Assembly (NCBI GenBank): GCA_963850095.1
Contig: CAWKJX010000001.1
Coordinates: forward strand, 97,935-161,934
Direction: 5' to 3'
Source of the DNA: Bog-473 sp963850095
GTDB lineage: Bacteria > Actinomycetota > Acidimicrobiia > Acidimicrobiales > RAAP-2
Length of the DNA: 64,000 nt
How positions within the stretch are numbered: the first letter of the stretch is position 1; the number at the start of each line of letters is the position of its first letter. A model generated the notes under the pieces. That model worked only from the letters and a program-made list of their open reading frames with translations. It was not told where the DNA came from and did no database searches. A program made the translations under genes and the position numbers. Below, in pieces: positions 34,286 to 42,302 of this stretch.

Positions 34286-35582
34286 AGGGGCACCCCCCCT
34301 CCTTGACGTGCACCAGGAACTCGTCGCGGAACATGCGGATGCCGGACGCGATGGAGGACGGGATCGAGGGGCCGAGGACGCAGATGGTCGTCTGCTGCGG
34401 CGGCCAGGCCACACCCGGGGAGATGTTGTCGCACAGGTCCATGAGAAGGTCCAGATCTTCCTCGCGCCCGGCGCCGTTCTCAATTCGCCACATGATGCGC
34501 TCGAGCCAGCCCGCGCCCTCGCGGCAGGGCGTGCACTGGCCGCACGACTCGCGCTTGAAGAACTTGGTGATGCGCCAGGCGGCCCGCACCATACAGGTGG
34601 CCGAGTCCATGACGACGACCGAGCCCGAGCCGAGCATGGAGCCGGCGTCGCCCACCTCGTCCTGGCCCAGGGGCAGGTCGACCTGGTCCGGGCCGAACCA
34701 CGGCGCGGAGACCCCCCCGGGGATGAAGGCCTTGAGCGTGTTGCGGCCGCGGATGCCGCCGCCCAGCACCGGAGCGAAGATCAGGTCGCGGAAGGTGGTC
34801 TTGACCATTTCGAGCTCGTAGTTGCCGGGGTTGCGAACGTGGCCGGCCAGGGCGAAGAGGCGGGTCCCCGTCGAGCGGCCGGCCCCCAGCGCGGCGAAGG
34901 CGGCACCGCCGTTGGTGATGATCCAGGGGATGTTGGCCATCGTCTCGACGTTGTTGACCACCGTGGGCTCGCCGTAGAGCCCGACGGCGGCCGGGAAGAA
35001 CGGCGGCTTGATGCGCGGGAAGCCCCGCTTGCCCTCGAGCGATTCGAGCAGCGCCGTCTCCTCGCCGCAGATGTAGGCCCCGGCGCCGGGGTGCACCACC
35101 ACGTCGAGGCTGAAGCCCGAGCCGAAAATGTCCGCGCCGACCGCGTTGTGCGCATAGGCCTCGTTGAGGGCCTGCTGCAGCCGCTCGAGCCCGAGGGCGA
35201 ACTCGCCGCGCAGGTAAATGAAGGCCTGGCTGACCTGGAGGGCGTAGGCCGAGATCAGCACGCCCTCGAGGATCTGGTGCGGGTCGCCCTCTATGAGCAT
35301 GTGGTCCTTGAACGTCGCCGGCTCCGACTCGTCGCCGTTGATGACGAGGTAGGTCAGCGGGTTCTTGCGCAGCATCGACCACTTGCGCCCGGCCGGGAAG
35401 CCGGCGCCGCCCCGCCCGAGCAGGCTGGCCGCGTCGACCTCGGCCGCCACCGCCTCGGGCGTCATGGTCAGCGCCTTGCGCAGGCCCTCGTAGCCGCCGG
35501 TGGCCAGGTAGCGCTCAATGGTGTAGCTGTCGTCGAAGCCGAGGCGCGACGTAATGATTTTGGGGGCGTCCGTGATGGCCAT
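34278..35582 (-). CDS. nuoF: NADH-quinone oxidoreductase subunit F
   Basis: 434 residues; ATG at 35582 follows the nuoE stop by four bases. Binds NADH, FMN and the N3 cluster, and is the entry point for electrons. 'LLGRGGAGFPAGRKWSM' is the FMN/NADH glycine-rich site, 'GAGAYICGEETALLESLEG' the second nucleotide signature, and 'ESCGQCTPCREG' plus a later Cys in 'DLCDNISPG' hold the 4Fe-4S cluster. The frame is intact. The C-terminus ends 'KEGGCPFD' at a TGA overlapping the probable nuoG TTG start. Confidence 0.96.
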   Translation of the reverse strand: MAITDAPKIITSRLGFDDSYTIERYLATGGYEGLRKALTMTPEAVAAEVDAASLLGRGGAGFPAGRKWSMLRKNPLTYLVINGDESEPATFKDHMLIEGDPHQILEGVLISAYALQVSQAFIYLRGEFALGLERLQQALNEAYAHNAVGADIFGSGFSLDVVVHPGAGAYICGEETALLESLEGKRGFPRIKPPFFPAAVGLYGEPTVVNNVETMANIPWIITNGGAAFAALGAGRSTGTRLFALAGHVRNPGNYELEMVKTTFRDLIFAPVLGGGIRGRNTLKAFIPGGVSAPWFGPDQVDLPLGQDEVGDAGSMLGSGSVVVMDSATCMVRAAWRITKFFKRESCGQCTPCREGAGWLERIMWRIENGAGREEDLDLLMDLCDNISPGVAWPPQQTTICVLGPSIPSSIASGIRMFRDEFLVHVKEGGCPFD

Positions 35583-35586
35583 GGGC

Positions 35587-36213
35587 TCAGGCTTTCTCCG
35601 CCGCCTGGCCGGCGCGGGCCGTCTGGGCCTCGGCCGCCGCCGCTCGCTCGCGCACGATGGCCTGGCGGTCCACCTGCAGGCCGGTGCTGCGGCGCACCCG
35701 CACCAGCGTGCCGTGGGGCGGCACGGTGTCGGCCAGCCGCCCGGCCCGCAGGTCGTCGAGCAACCGGTCGAAGCTCTCGGGCGTCTGCGCGCCCACGTAG
35801 CGGTGGTTGACCTGGACGCAGGGCGTACGGTCGCAGTCGGCCAGGCACTCGGCCTCGTGCAGCGTGAAGACGCCATCGGGCGTCGTCCCGCCGGCCCGGG
35901 TGCCGAGCGCGGACTCGGCGTGCTCGAGCAGCTCGAGCGCGCCACCGAGCATGCAGGCGATGTTGGTGCAGACGGACAGCACGTAGGTGCCGACGGGCTC
36001 GGTGTGCAGCATGTCGTAGAAGGTGGCCGTGCCCCGCGCCTCGGCCTCGCTCACGCCGCACAGCTCGGCGATCTCGGTGAGGGCCTCGGGACGCAGCCAG
36101 CCGTCCTGCTCCTGGGCCAGGTGGCAGAGGGGGATGAGCGCCGAGCGCCGCTGGGGGTAGAGCGCCACCAGCGCCCTGGCCCGCTCGGCCATGTCCGCGT
36201 TGAGGTGGCTCAC
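35587..36213 (-). CDS. nuoE: NADH-quinone oxidoreductase subunit E
   Basis: 208 residues; GTG at 36213 overlaps the nuoD stop (GTGA). Carries the off-path 2Fe-2S cluster N1a with ligands in 'CTNIAC' and 'CLADCDRTPC'. 'LRPEALTEIAELCGVSEA' and 'ARGTATFYDMLHTEPVG' are the family's helical N-terminal part. About 30 residues of Arg/Ala/Glu-rich sequence at the C-terminus go beyond the usual end. Works as a heterodimer with NuoF. Confidence 0.94.
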   Translation of the reverse strand: MSHLNADMAERARALVALYPQRRSALIPLCHLAQEQDGWLRPEALTEIAELCGVSEAEARGTATFYDMLHTEPVGTYVLSVCTNIACMLGGALELLEHAESALGTRAGGTTPDGVFTLHEAECLADCDRTPCVQVNHRYVGAQTPESFDRLLDDLRAGRLADTVPPHGTLVRVRRSTGLQVDRQAIVRERAAAAEAQTARAGQAAEKA

Positions 36214-37637
36214 CGGTCCACCTCGCCCATGACCGGGTCGACCGAGGAGATGACGGCCACGGCGTCGGCCATGAGGCCGCCACGCAGCAACAGCGGCAGC
36301 GCCTGCAGGTTGACGAAGCTCGGCCCGCGGATGTGCATGCGGTACGGCTTCGAGGTGCCGTCCGAGACCATGTAGCAGCCGAGCTCGCCGCGGGGCGACT
36401 CGATGGCCACGTAGACCTCCCCCTCGGGCACGCGGAAGCCCTCGGTGAAGATCTTGAAGTGGTGGATGAGCGCCTCCATGCTCTCGTCGATGCGGGCCCG
36501 GGGCGGCGGCGTGACCTTGCGGTCCTGCACCCGGTAGTCGCCCGGCGGCATCATTTCGGCGATTTGGCCGATCATCCGGATGGACTCGCGGATTTCGTTG
36601 AGGCGCACGGAGTAGCGGTCGAAGTTGTCGCCGTAGCTGCCCACGATGACGTCGAAGTCGAGCTTGTCGTAGGCCAGGTACGGCATGGTGCGGCGCAGGT
36701 CCCAGGGCACCCCGGTGGAGCGCAGAATGGGCCCGGTCACCGACAGGGCGAGGGCCTCCTCCGCCGTGATGTTGCCCACCGCCTCGGTGCGCTCCCGGAA
36801 GATGGGCTGGCCGGTGAGCAACTCGTCGTACTCGTAGGTGCGGGCCAGGATCGTCTCGCAGATGATGTCGATGTCGTCCTCCCACCCGTCGGGCAGGTCG
36901 GCCGCCACCCCGCCCGGGCGGATGTAGTTGTGGTTCATGCGCAGGCCGGTGGTCTTCTCGAAGAAGCTGAGCACCATCTCACGTTCGCGGAACCCGTAGA
37001 TCATCATGGAGGTCGACCCGAGGTCCATGCCGTTGGTGGCCATCCACATGAGGTGCGACGACACCCGGTTGAGCTCCGCCATGAGCATGCGGATCCATGT
37101 GGCCCGGGGCGGCAGCTCCACGCCCAGCAGTGCCTCGGTGGCCATGGAGAACACGAGCTCGTTGTGCAGGGGCGACAGGTAGTCCATCCGGGTCGTGTTG
37201 GTGGCTCCCGTGACGTAGGTGAGCTCCTCCCCCGTCTTCTCCATGCCGGTGTGCAGGTAACCGATGACCGGCTTGGTACGCAGCACCGTTTCGCCGTCCA
37301 GCTCGAGCATGAGTCGCAGCACCCCATGGGTGGAGGGGTGCTGGGGCCCCATGTTGATGATCATCGTCTGGTCGTCGCGACGTTCAATGTCGATGTCGCC
37401 CGGGTCGACGTAGCCGCCTTCGGGCAGCCGCAGCACCGCGCCCACCTCTTGGCGCAGCTCGCCCGCCGTGGTGGTGCTGCGGGGCGCCAGCTCCTGCGCG
37501 CCCTCCGAGGTCTCGGGTTCGAACCAGCGGCGCTCCTCGGCCTCGCGGTGCTCGCGCTCGGTGGCCTCGAGCCCCAGCTCGGCGGGCTCGGTCCCGGGGT
37601 CGAGCCCGCCGGCATGACCGGGCTCTTCGGCCGCCAC
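36210..37637 (-). CDS. nuoD: NADH-quinone oxidoreductase subunit D
   Basis: 475 residues from GTG at 37637. The 49-kDa-type subunit that lines the quinone site. Core text is 'INMGPQHPSTHGVLRLML', with the quinone-binding His, then 'PVIGYLHTGMEKTGE', 'RMDYLSPLHNE', 'ELNRVSSHLMW' and 'ESPRGELGCYMVSDG'. There is an acidic N-terminal extension of nearly 90 residues before the core. The true start is probably the ATG at 37665 (overlapping the nuoC TGA), which reads 'MSEHDEHDE' and would join this frame if one base near 37637 were removed. Confidence 0.94.
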   Translation of the reverse strand: MAAEEPGHAGGLDPGTEPAELGLEATEREHREAEERRWFEPETSEGAQELAPRSTTTAGELRQEVGAVLRLPEGGYVDPGDIDIERRDDQTMIINMGPQHPSTHGVLRLMLELDGETVLRTKPVIGYLHTGMEKTGEELTYVTGATNTTRMDYLSPLHNELVFSMATEALLGVELPPRATWIRMLMAELNRVSSHLMWMATNGMDLGSTSMMIYGFREREMVLSFFEKTTGLRMNHNYIRPGGVAADLPDGWEDDIDIICETILARTYEYDELLTGQPIFRERTEAVGNITAEEALALSVTGPILRSTGVPWDLRRTMPYLAYDKLDFDVIVGSYGDNFDRYSVRLNEIRESIRMIGQIAEMMPPGDYRVQDRKVTPPPRARIDESMEALIHHFKIFTEGFRVPEGEVYVAIESPRGELGCYMVSDGTSKPYRMHIRGPSFVNLQALPLLLRGGLMADAVAVISSVDPVMGEVDR

Positions 37638-37661
37638 GCTCGTCGTGCTCGTCGTGCTCGC

Positions 37662-38177
37662 TCATCGCGGCCCGGGCGCTTCCTTGAACTGGACCGGCAC
37701 GCGGCCCACGCCGTAGTCCTTGCGCAGGGGGTGGCCCTCCCAGTCCTCGGGCATGAGGATGCGCGTCATGTCGGGGTGACCACTGAACAGGATGCCGACC
37801 AGGTCGTAGGCCTCACGCTCCATGGCGTCGGCCCCCGGGTAGATGTCGGTGATGCTGTCGACCTCGGGAGTGGCCTCGGGTGCCTGCACGCGGATGCGCA
37901 CGCGCTGGCGCATGGAGAGCGACAGCAGGTTGACGACCACCTCGAAGCGCTCGGCCTTGACCCCGTCGGGCAGGGTGCGCCCCGGGTGGGTCAGGTAGTC
38001 CACCGCGCAGAGGTCCGAGCACTGCTCGAAACCGGCATCACGGAAGGCGCCCACCATGGCGTGATAGGTCTCGCGGTTCGGGAAGGCGAGCTGGTCCACC
38101 AGCCGGTCCGGCAGGCGCGGCACCTCGGGCAGGACGCCAGAGGCCGCCGCCGGAGCGGTCGCTGCCGTCTCGGTCAC
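37662..38177 (-). CDS. nuoC: NADH-quinone oxidoreductase subunit C
   Basis: 171 residues. The 30-kDa-type subunit in the connecting arm. 'CSDLCAVDYLTHPG' and 'FEVVVNLLSLSMRQRVRIRV' precede the signature 'DAMEREAYDLVGILFSGHPDM' and 'ILMPEDWEGHPLRKDYGVGRVPV'. It overlaps nuoB at its start (38174-38177) and nuoD at its end (ATGA at 37662-37665). A Thr/Ala-rich stretch of about 15 residues precedes the fold. Confidence 0.95.
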   Translation of the reverse strand: MTETAATAPAAASGVLPEVPRLPDRLVDQLAFPNRETYHAMVGAFRDAGFEQCSDLCAVDYLTHPGRTLPDGVKAERFEVVVNLLSLSMRQRVRIRVQAPEATPEVDSITDIYPGADAMEREAYDLVGILFSGHPDMTRILMPEDWEGHPLRKDYGVGRVPVQFKEAPGPR

Positions 38178-38734
38178 CGGGGCGTGGCCACCCGCACGGC
38201 GTCGGGAACCGCCGGCACCCAGCCACCGGTCGCCTGCTCACCGACGGGGACCGACGAGCCGGGGCGGCGCGTGATCTCACCGGTGCGGATCTTCTCGTGC
38301 AGCGTCAGGATGGCGTGCAGGAGCGTCTCGGGCGAGGGCGGACAGCCGGGGGCGTACACGTCCACCGGCACGATCTGGTCGACTCCCTGCACGATGGCGT
38401 AGTTGTTGAACATGCCGCCGGTCGACGCGCACACGCCCATGGAGATGACCCACTTGGGCTCCATCATTTGGTCGTAGACCTGGCGCAGGACGGGGGCCAT
38501 CTTCTGCGAGACGCGACCCGCCACGATCATGAGGTCGGCCTGGCGGGGCGAGGCGCGGAAGACTTCCATGCCGAGCCGGCTGATGTCGTAGTCGGCGGCG
38601 CCGACCGACATCATTTCGATGGCGCAGCAGGCCAGACCGAAGGTGGCCGGCCACACGCTGTTGCGCCGTGCCCACTTGACCATGTCCTCGAGGCGGCCGG
38701 TCAGGAAGTTGTGCTGAAGGTCCTCGATCCCCAT
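38174..38734 (-). CDS. nuoB: NADH-quinone oxidoreductase subunit B
   Basis: 186 residues from the ATG at 38734 ('MGIEDLQHNFL'); the longer frame upstream overlaps nuoA and is rejected. Holds cluster N2, the last iron-sulfur centre before quinone: the tandem Cys in 'GLACCAIEMM', then 'MGVCASTGGMFNNYA' and 'YAPGCPPSPETLLHAIL'. 'RASPRQADLMIVAGRVSQKM' is typical. Four bases separate it from the nuoA stop. Confidence 0.96.
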   Translation of the reverse strand: MGIEDLQHNFLTGRLEDMVKWARRNSVWPATFGLACCAIEMMSVGAADYDISRLGMEVFRASPRQADLMIVAGRVSQKMAPVLRQVYDQMMEPKWVISMGVCASTGGMFNNYAIVQGVDQIVPVDVYAPGCPPSPETLLHAILTLHEKIRTGEITRRPGSSVPVGEQATGGWVPAVPDAVRVATPR

Positions 38735-38738
38735 CGCC

Positions 38739-39194
38739 TCAGGCCGCCTCTCCGGGTGAGCTCGGACGCGCCGCGCTGATGCGCGAGATGGTCGACTCCG
38801 AGGTGCGGCTGGGCATACCCGACTGCAGGGTCTTGGCCGGACCCCAGGTGAGGGCGCCATTGGAGATGAGGTACAGGAAGGACACGAACACGACGGCGGC
38901 GAACACGATGACCTCGACCAGGCCGAACGTGGCGATCTGGTGGAAGACCACCGCCCAGGGGTAGAGGAACACGATTTCGATGTCGAAGATGATGAAGATC
39001 ATCGACACCAGGTAGAAGCGCACCGGGAAGCGCTGCGGCGGCTCCACGTTGGGGACGATGCCGCATTCGTAGGGCGCCAGCTTGGCTGCCGTCGGCTTCT
39101 TTCTCGGTGCCAGCATGGCCGAGGACACGAGCGAGAAGACGGTGAAGGCGAAGCCGAGCACGCCCAGTATGAGGATCGGGAGGTACTGGTCCAC
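38739..39194 (-). CDS. nuoA: NADH-quinone oxidoreductase subunit A
   Basis: 151 residues, three membrane helices; GTG start at 39194. 'KLAPYECGIVPNVEPPQRFPV', read in part as 'YECGIVPNVEPPQRFPVRFY', and 'IIFDIEIVFLYPWAVVF' with the Asp-Glu pair are diagnostic. The tail after the last helix ('SGMPSRTSESTISRISAA') is longer than average. First gene of the fourteen-gene operon; the promoter must lie in the 87 bases shared with the divergent geranylgeranyl reductase gene, where I see no convincing boxes and no Rex-type operator. Confidence 0.95.
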   Translation of the reverse strand: MDQYLPILILGVLGFAFTVFSLVSSAMLAPRKKPTAAKLAPYECGIVPNVEPPQRFPVRFYLVSMIFIIFDIEIVFLYPWAVVFHQIATFGLVEVIVFAAVVFVSFLYLISNGALTWGPAKTLQSGMPSRTSESTISRISAARPSSPGEAA

Positions 39195-39281
39195 GGTGGA
39201 CCGTTTCTACCATGGGACCACTTCGCCAGGCACATCCGCAGTGCTGGTCAGAGGCCCCGCCGGCAGACCTACGATGCCTTC

Positions 39282-40922
39282 GTGACGCCACCCGACGCGA
39301 CCCCCCCTGCCGGCACGCCGAAGAAGGCATCGAGGCCGCCCAAGGCGCCCGCCAAGAAGCAGGAGGCGGCGGCCAAGACGCCGGCCACGAAGCTCCCGGC
39401 CAAGAAGGCGGTGGCCAAGAAAGCGGTGGCCAAGAAGGCGGTGCCGGGCGAGAAGGCGGCGCCGGCCAAGAAAGAGGCGTCGAAGAAGGCGGCACCGGTC
39501 AAGAGGGCGGCGGTCAAGAGGCCCCCGGCCAAGAAGGCGGCACCGGCAACCCGGGCAGCGGCCACCCCGGGGGCGACGCCGACACCACCGACCGACCCGG
39601 TGCCGGCGACCACGGAGGGCCGGCCGGCGGCCGAGCACGTGTACGACGTGGTCGTCGTGGGCGCCGGTCCCGCCGGATCGGCCTGCGGGTATTGGCTGGC
39701 CGAAGCCGGTTGGGACGTCGTCGTGGTGGAGAAGAAGCAGTTCCCGCGCGAGAAGACCTGCGGCGACGGGCTCACGCCCCGCGGTGTGCGCCAGCTGGCC
39801 GACATGGGTCTGGAGGGCGCGCTGGCGGGGTCGCACCGCTACACCGGCCTGCGCGCGGTCGGTTTCGGTCGCACCATGGAGATGCGCTGGCCCCAGCACC
39901 CGAACTTCCCCGACTACGGCTACATCATCACGCGTCACGACCTCGACGGGCTGGTGGCCGCCCGCGCCGAGGCGGCGGGAGCCACCGTGCTGCAGGGCAC
40001 CGAGGTCGTCGCGCCCCTCGTCGACGACTCGGTAGCGCCGACGCAACCGCTGCCCACCCTGAGCGGCGTGAGCGTCAAGGACAAGACGGGCGGGTCACGC
40101 GCCATCAAGGGGCGCTACGTGGTGGTGGCCGACGGCTCCAACTCACGGATGGGGCGCATGCTCGGGACGACCCGGCGCCGGGACCTGCCGCTCGGCATGG
40201 CTCTCCGGGGCTACTACCGATCGGACCGCCACGACGACCAGTTCATTGAGTCGCACCTCGACATCCGCGATGCCGAGGGCAACGTCGTGCCGGGCTACGG
40301 GTGGATCTTCCCCATGGGCGACGGGCGGGTGAACGTGGGCGTGGGCCTGCTGTCGACCGACCAGCGCTGGAAGGGCATCAACACGACGCACCTCATGGAC
40401 GCCTTCGTGGGCTACGCCCCGGCGTCGTGGGGCTTGAGCCCCGAGACGAGCTGCGGCCCGCCGACGGGCGGCAAGCTGCCCATGGGCCTATCGGTCGGTC
40501 CGCGGGCGGGCGGGAACGTGCTGATCGCCGGTGACGCCTGCGGCGTCATCAACCCGTTCAACGGGGAGGGCATCGCCTACGGCTACGAGACCGGCCGGCT
40601 GGCCGCGTCCGCCCTTGGCCACGCCCTGACCGGCGAGGGCACCGAGGCGCTCCTCGACTACGAGCGGGAGCTCAACGCGGCCTACGGGCCTTATTACAAG
40701 GTGGCGCGCGCCTTCGTGCACCTGATCTCCCATCCCGAGGCCATGCGGCTCTGCGTCAGCCTGGGCATGCGGTCGGACGCCCTCATGAACGCGCTCCTGC
40801 GCATCATGGCCAACCTCATGCGTCCCGATGCCGCCGGTCCGGCCGAGCTGGGCTATCGAGCCATGGAGCTGGTGTCGCGCCTGCTGCCCGAACTCGACAC
40901 AGCCGAGAGTTCCGCCGCCTGA
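39282..40922 (+). CDS. Geranylgeranyl reductase-family FAD flavoprotein with a histone-H1-like Lys/Ala/Pro tail
   Basis: 546 residues. The first 119 are almost only Lys, Ala and Pro, with tandem units such as 'AKKAVAKKAVAKKA' and 'KKAAPVKRAAVKRP', resembling the C-terminal tails of eukaryotic H1 and bacterial HU/Hc1-like proteins. The enzyme part starts at 'DVVVVGAGPAGSACGYWLAEAGW' (FAD fold, quoted in part), followed by 'KTCGDGLTPRGVRQL' and 'LIAGDACGVINPFNGEGIAYG', the hallmarks of geranylgeranyl reductases and of MenJ, which saturates one isoprene unit of menaquinone. Divergent from nuoA, which uses menaquinone, so a MenJ-like role is plausible. The basic tail may bind nucleic acid or acidic membrane lipids. 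GTG start at 39282. Confidence 0.85.
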   Translation: MTPPDATPPAGTPKKASRPPKAPAKKQEAAAKTPATKLPAKKAVAKKAVAKKAVPGEKAAPAKKEASKKAAPVKRAAVKRPPAKKAAPATRAAATPGATPTPPTDPVPATTEGRPAAEHVYDVVVVGAGPAGSACGYWLAEAGWDVVVVEKKQFPREKTCGDGLTPRGVRQLADMGLEGALAGSHRYTGLRAVGFGRTMEMRWPQHPNFPDYGYIITRHDLDGLVAARAEAAGATVLQGTEVVAPLVDDSVAPTQPLPTLSGVSVKDKTGGSRAIKGRYVVVADGSNSRMGRMLGTTRRRDLPLGMALRGYYRSDRHDDQFIESHLDIRDAEGNVVPGYGWIFPMGDGRVNVGVGLLSTDQRWKGINTTHLMDAFVGYAPASWGLSPETSCGPPTGGKLPMGLSVGPRAGGNVLIAGDACGVINPFNGEGIAYGYETGRLAASALGHALTGEGTEALLDYERELNAAYGPYYKVARAFVHLISHPEAMRLCVSLGMRSDALMNALLRIMANLMRPDAAGPAELGYRAMELVSRLLPELDTAESSAA

Positions 40923-40940
40923 CCCGCGCTCCCGGGTGAG

Positions 40941-41723
40941 TCACGCGCCGAGGCGCACCCCTCCGGCGGCCACCCGCAGCAACCACGCTGCCTCGTCGCC
41001 CTCGAAACCCTCCCCCAGGCGGGCGGCCGCCACCACCCGGACCCAATCGTCGAGCACGTCGTCGGCGAGGACGCGGCGGGCCGCGCCGATCCGGCGCACG
41101 GCGCGCAGGAAGGTGCCGACCGGCCCGGCGGTCACCTGGCCCCACATGACGAGCGTGCGGGCCAGGTCCGCCGCCGAAGGCCCGGCGGCCGCCGTGATCC
41201 AGTCGATCACCACCCAGCCATCGGAACCGACCAGCACGTTGTCGGGGCTCAGGTCGTAGTGGCACACGCCCAGGCCGCCGTCGTCGAGGCCGTCGAGCCG
41301 GGTCAGCAGCTCGCGGCGAAGCGCACCGTCGGCGACGCTGGACCCGATTTCCGTCCGCAAGCGGGGCACCAACGGAGGCAGGGACGCCACGATCGTCGCG
41401 TTCAACCGCAGCTGCAGCTCGACGAAGCGGTCGGCCAGCGCCTCCACGTGGGCGCCCGACGAGGCCAGCAGGTCCTCTCGCAACGTGACGCCGTCGACGC
41501 GGTCGAGGACGATCCCGCTCCGCCCCTCGACGGTGACGACGCCGTGCGGCCGGGCCACCGGCAGCCCCGCCTCGGCCAGCTGGACCAGCACATCCGCCTC
41601 GAAGGGGGCCAGCCCGTTCCACCCCGGCCGGTCGAGCTTGAGGACGCGGCCCTCGCCATAGGCGTAGACCTCGGCGGTGCGGCCCTCGGCCAGCAGCTCC
41701 ACCGGTGGAGCGTAACCACGCAC
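40941..41723 (-). CDS. Aminoglycoside phosphotransferase-fold (APH/choline kinase-like) protein
   Basis: 260 residues from GTG at 41723; a start further upstream at the CTG of 41780 would add 19 residues. The kinase-like fold shows the nucleotide loop 'LLAEGRTAEVYAYGEGRVLKLDR' (quoted in part as 'EGRTAEVYAYGEGRVLKL') with the ATP Lys, the catalytic loop 'CHYDLSPDNVLV' (HxDxxxxN) and the metal-binding 'VVIDWITAA'. Members phosphorylate small molecules; no resistance role can be claimed. The frame runs on without a stop into the HIT gene upstream, which could mean a fusion, but see that entry for why I separate them. Confidence 0.75.
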   Translation of the reverse strand: MRGYAPPVELLAEGRTAEVYAYGEGRVLKLDRPGWNGLAPFEADVLVQLAEAGLPVARPHGVVTVEGRSGIVLDRVDGVTLREDLLASSGAHVEALADRFVELQLRLNATIVASLPPLVPRLRTEIGSSVADGALRRELLTRLDGLDDGGLGVCHYDLSPDNVLVGSDGWVVIDWITAAAGPSAADLARTLVMWGQVTAGPVGTFLRAVRRIGAARRVLADDVLDDWVRVVAAARLGEGFEGDEAAWLLRVAAGGVRLGA

Positions 41724-41776
41724 GCCGGCGCGCCCGATGGCCCCCGCGCATTCGCCGTCGCTGAGCCGTGAGGGGG

Positions 41777-42266
41777 TCAGCCCTCCAGGAGGTCGCGCAG
41801 CAGCGGCGGCCTCGGCCTCGAGTTCGCCCTGCTCCACGGGGGTCGTGGCCTCCACGTGGAACGCCTCGCTCTCGAGCGGCCAGCCCGCCCGGGCGTCGTC
41901 GCGCGGTCGGGGCACCAGGTGGACGTGCAGGTGCGGCACCCCGTTGCCGAGGCTGAGCCAGTTCATCTTGGCCGGCTGGTACCGGGCCTCGACCGCCTGG
42001 GCCACGCGGCCGACCTCCGCCCAGAAGCCGGCGGACTCCTCCGCCGTCAGCTCCCACGGCTCGGCGACGTGACGGCCCTTCCAGATCACATAGGCGTAGC
42101 CCGGCCGGACGGGGTACCGGCCCAGGTACCCGTCCGCCCACGCGCCCGCGAACACACGCACGCCGTGGGGGGTCTCGTCGTCACCGGGACCGCACATGGG
42201 GCACCCGTCGCCGCGGCGCATGGCGGCGAAGTTGTCCGGCCACTGGCCAACGGGCGACACGAGCAC
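41777..42266 (-). CDS. HIT-family hydrolase, probable frameshift near the 3' end
   Basis: About 162 residues. The histidine triad is 'HLHVHLVPRP', and an N-terminal CxxC ('GCPMCGPGDDE') is a common zinc-binding extra in this family. HIT proteins hydrolyse or transfer nucleotidyl groups. In the open frame the protein runs on into the kinase-like gene through a low-complexity joint ('EAEAAAAARPPGG'). One base near 41805 would instead give 'LLRDLLEG' and a TGA at 41777, a natural HIT ending. The start is GTG at 42266 or 42260; the gene is head to head with the transpeptidase gene, only 36 bases away. Confidence 0.72.
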
Positions 42267-42302
42267 CAGTCTGCCCGGTCGACGCGGCCGCTTCGTGGCC
42301 GG

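Noticed and set aside
32275..34821. 848-codon open frame on the plus strand opposite nuoG/nuoF
   Set aside because: Gly/Ala/Arg/Val-rich translation with no domain, typical of the antisense shadow of a high-GC gene; nuoG and nuoF on the minus strand have full iron-sulfur motifs.
40941..41723. Aminoglycoside resistance gene
   Set aside because: Only the general kinase fold is visible; no feature of a specific resistance enzyme and no resistance context.
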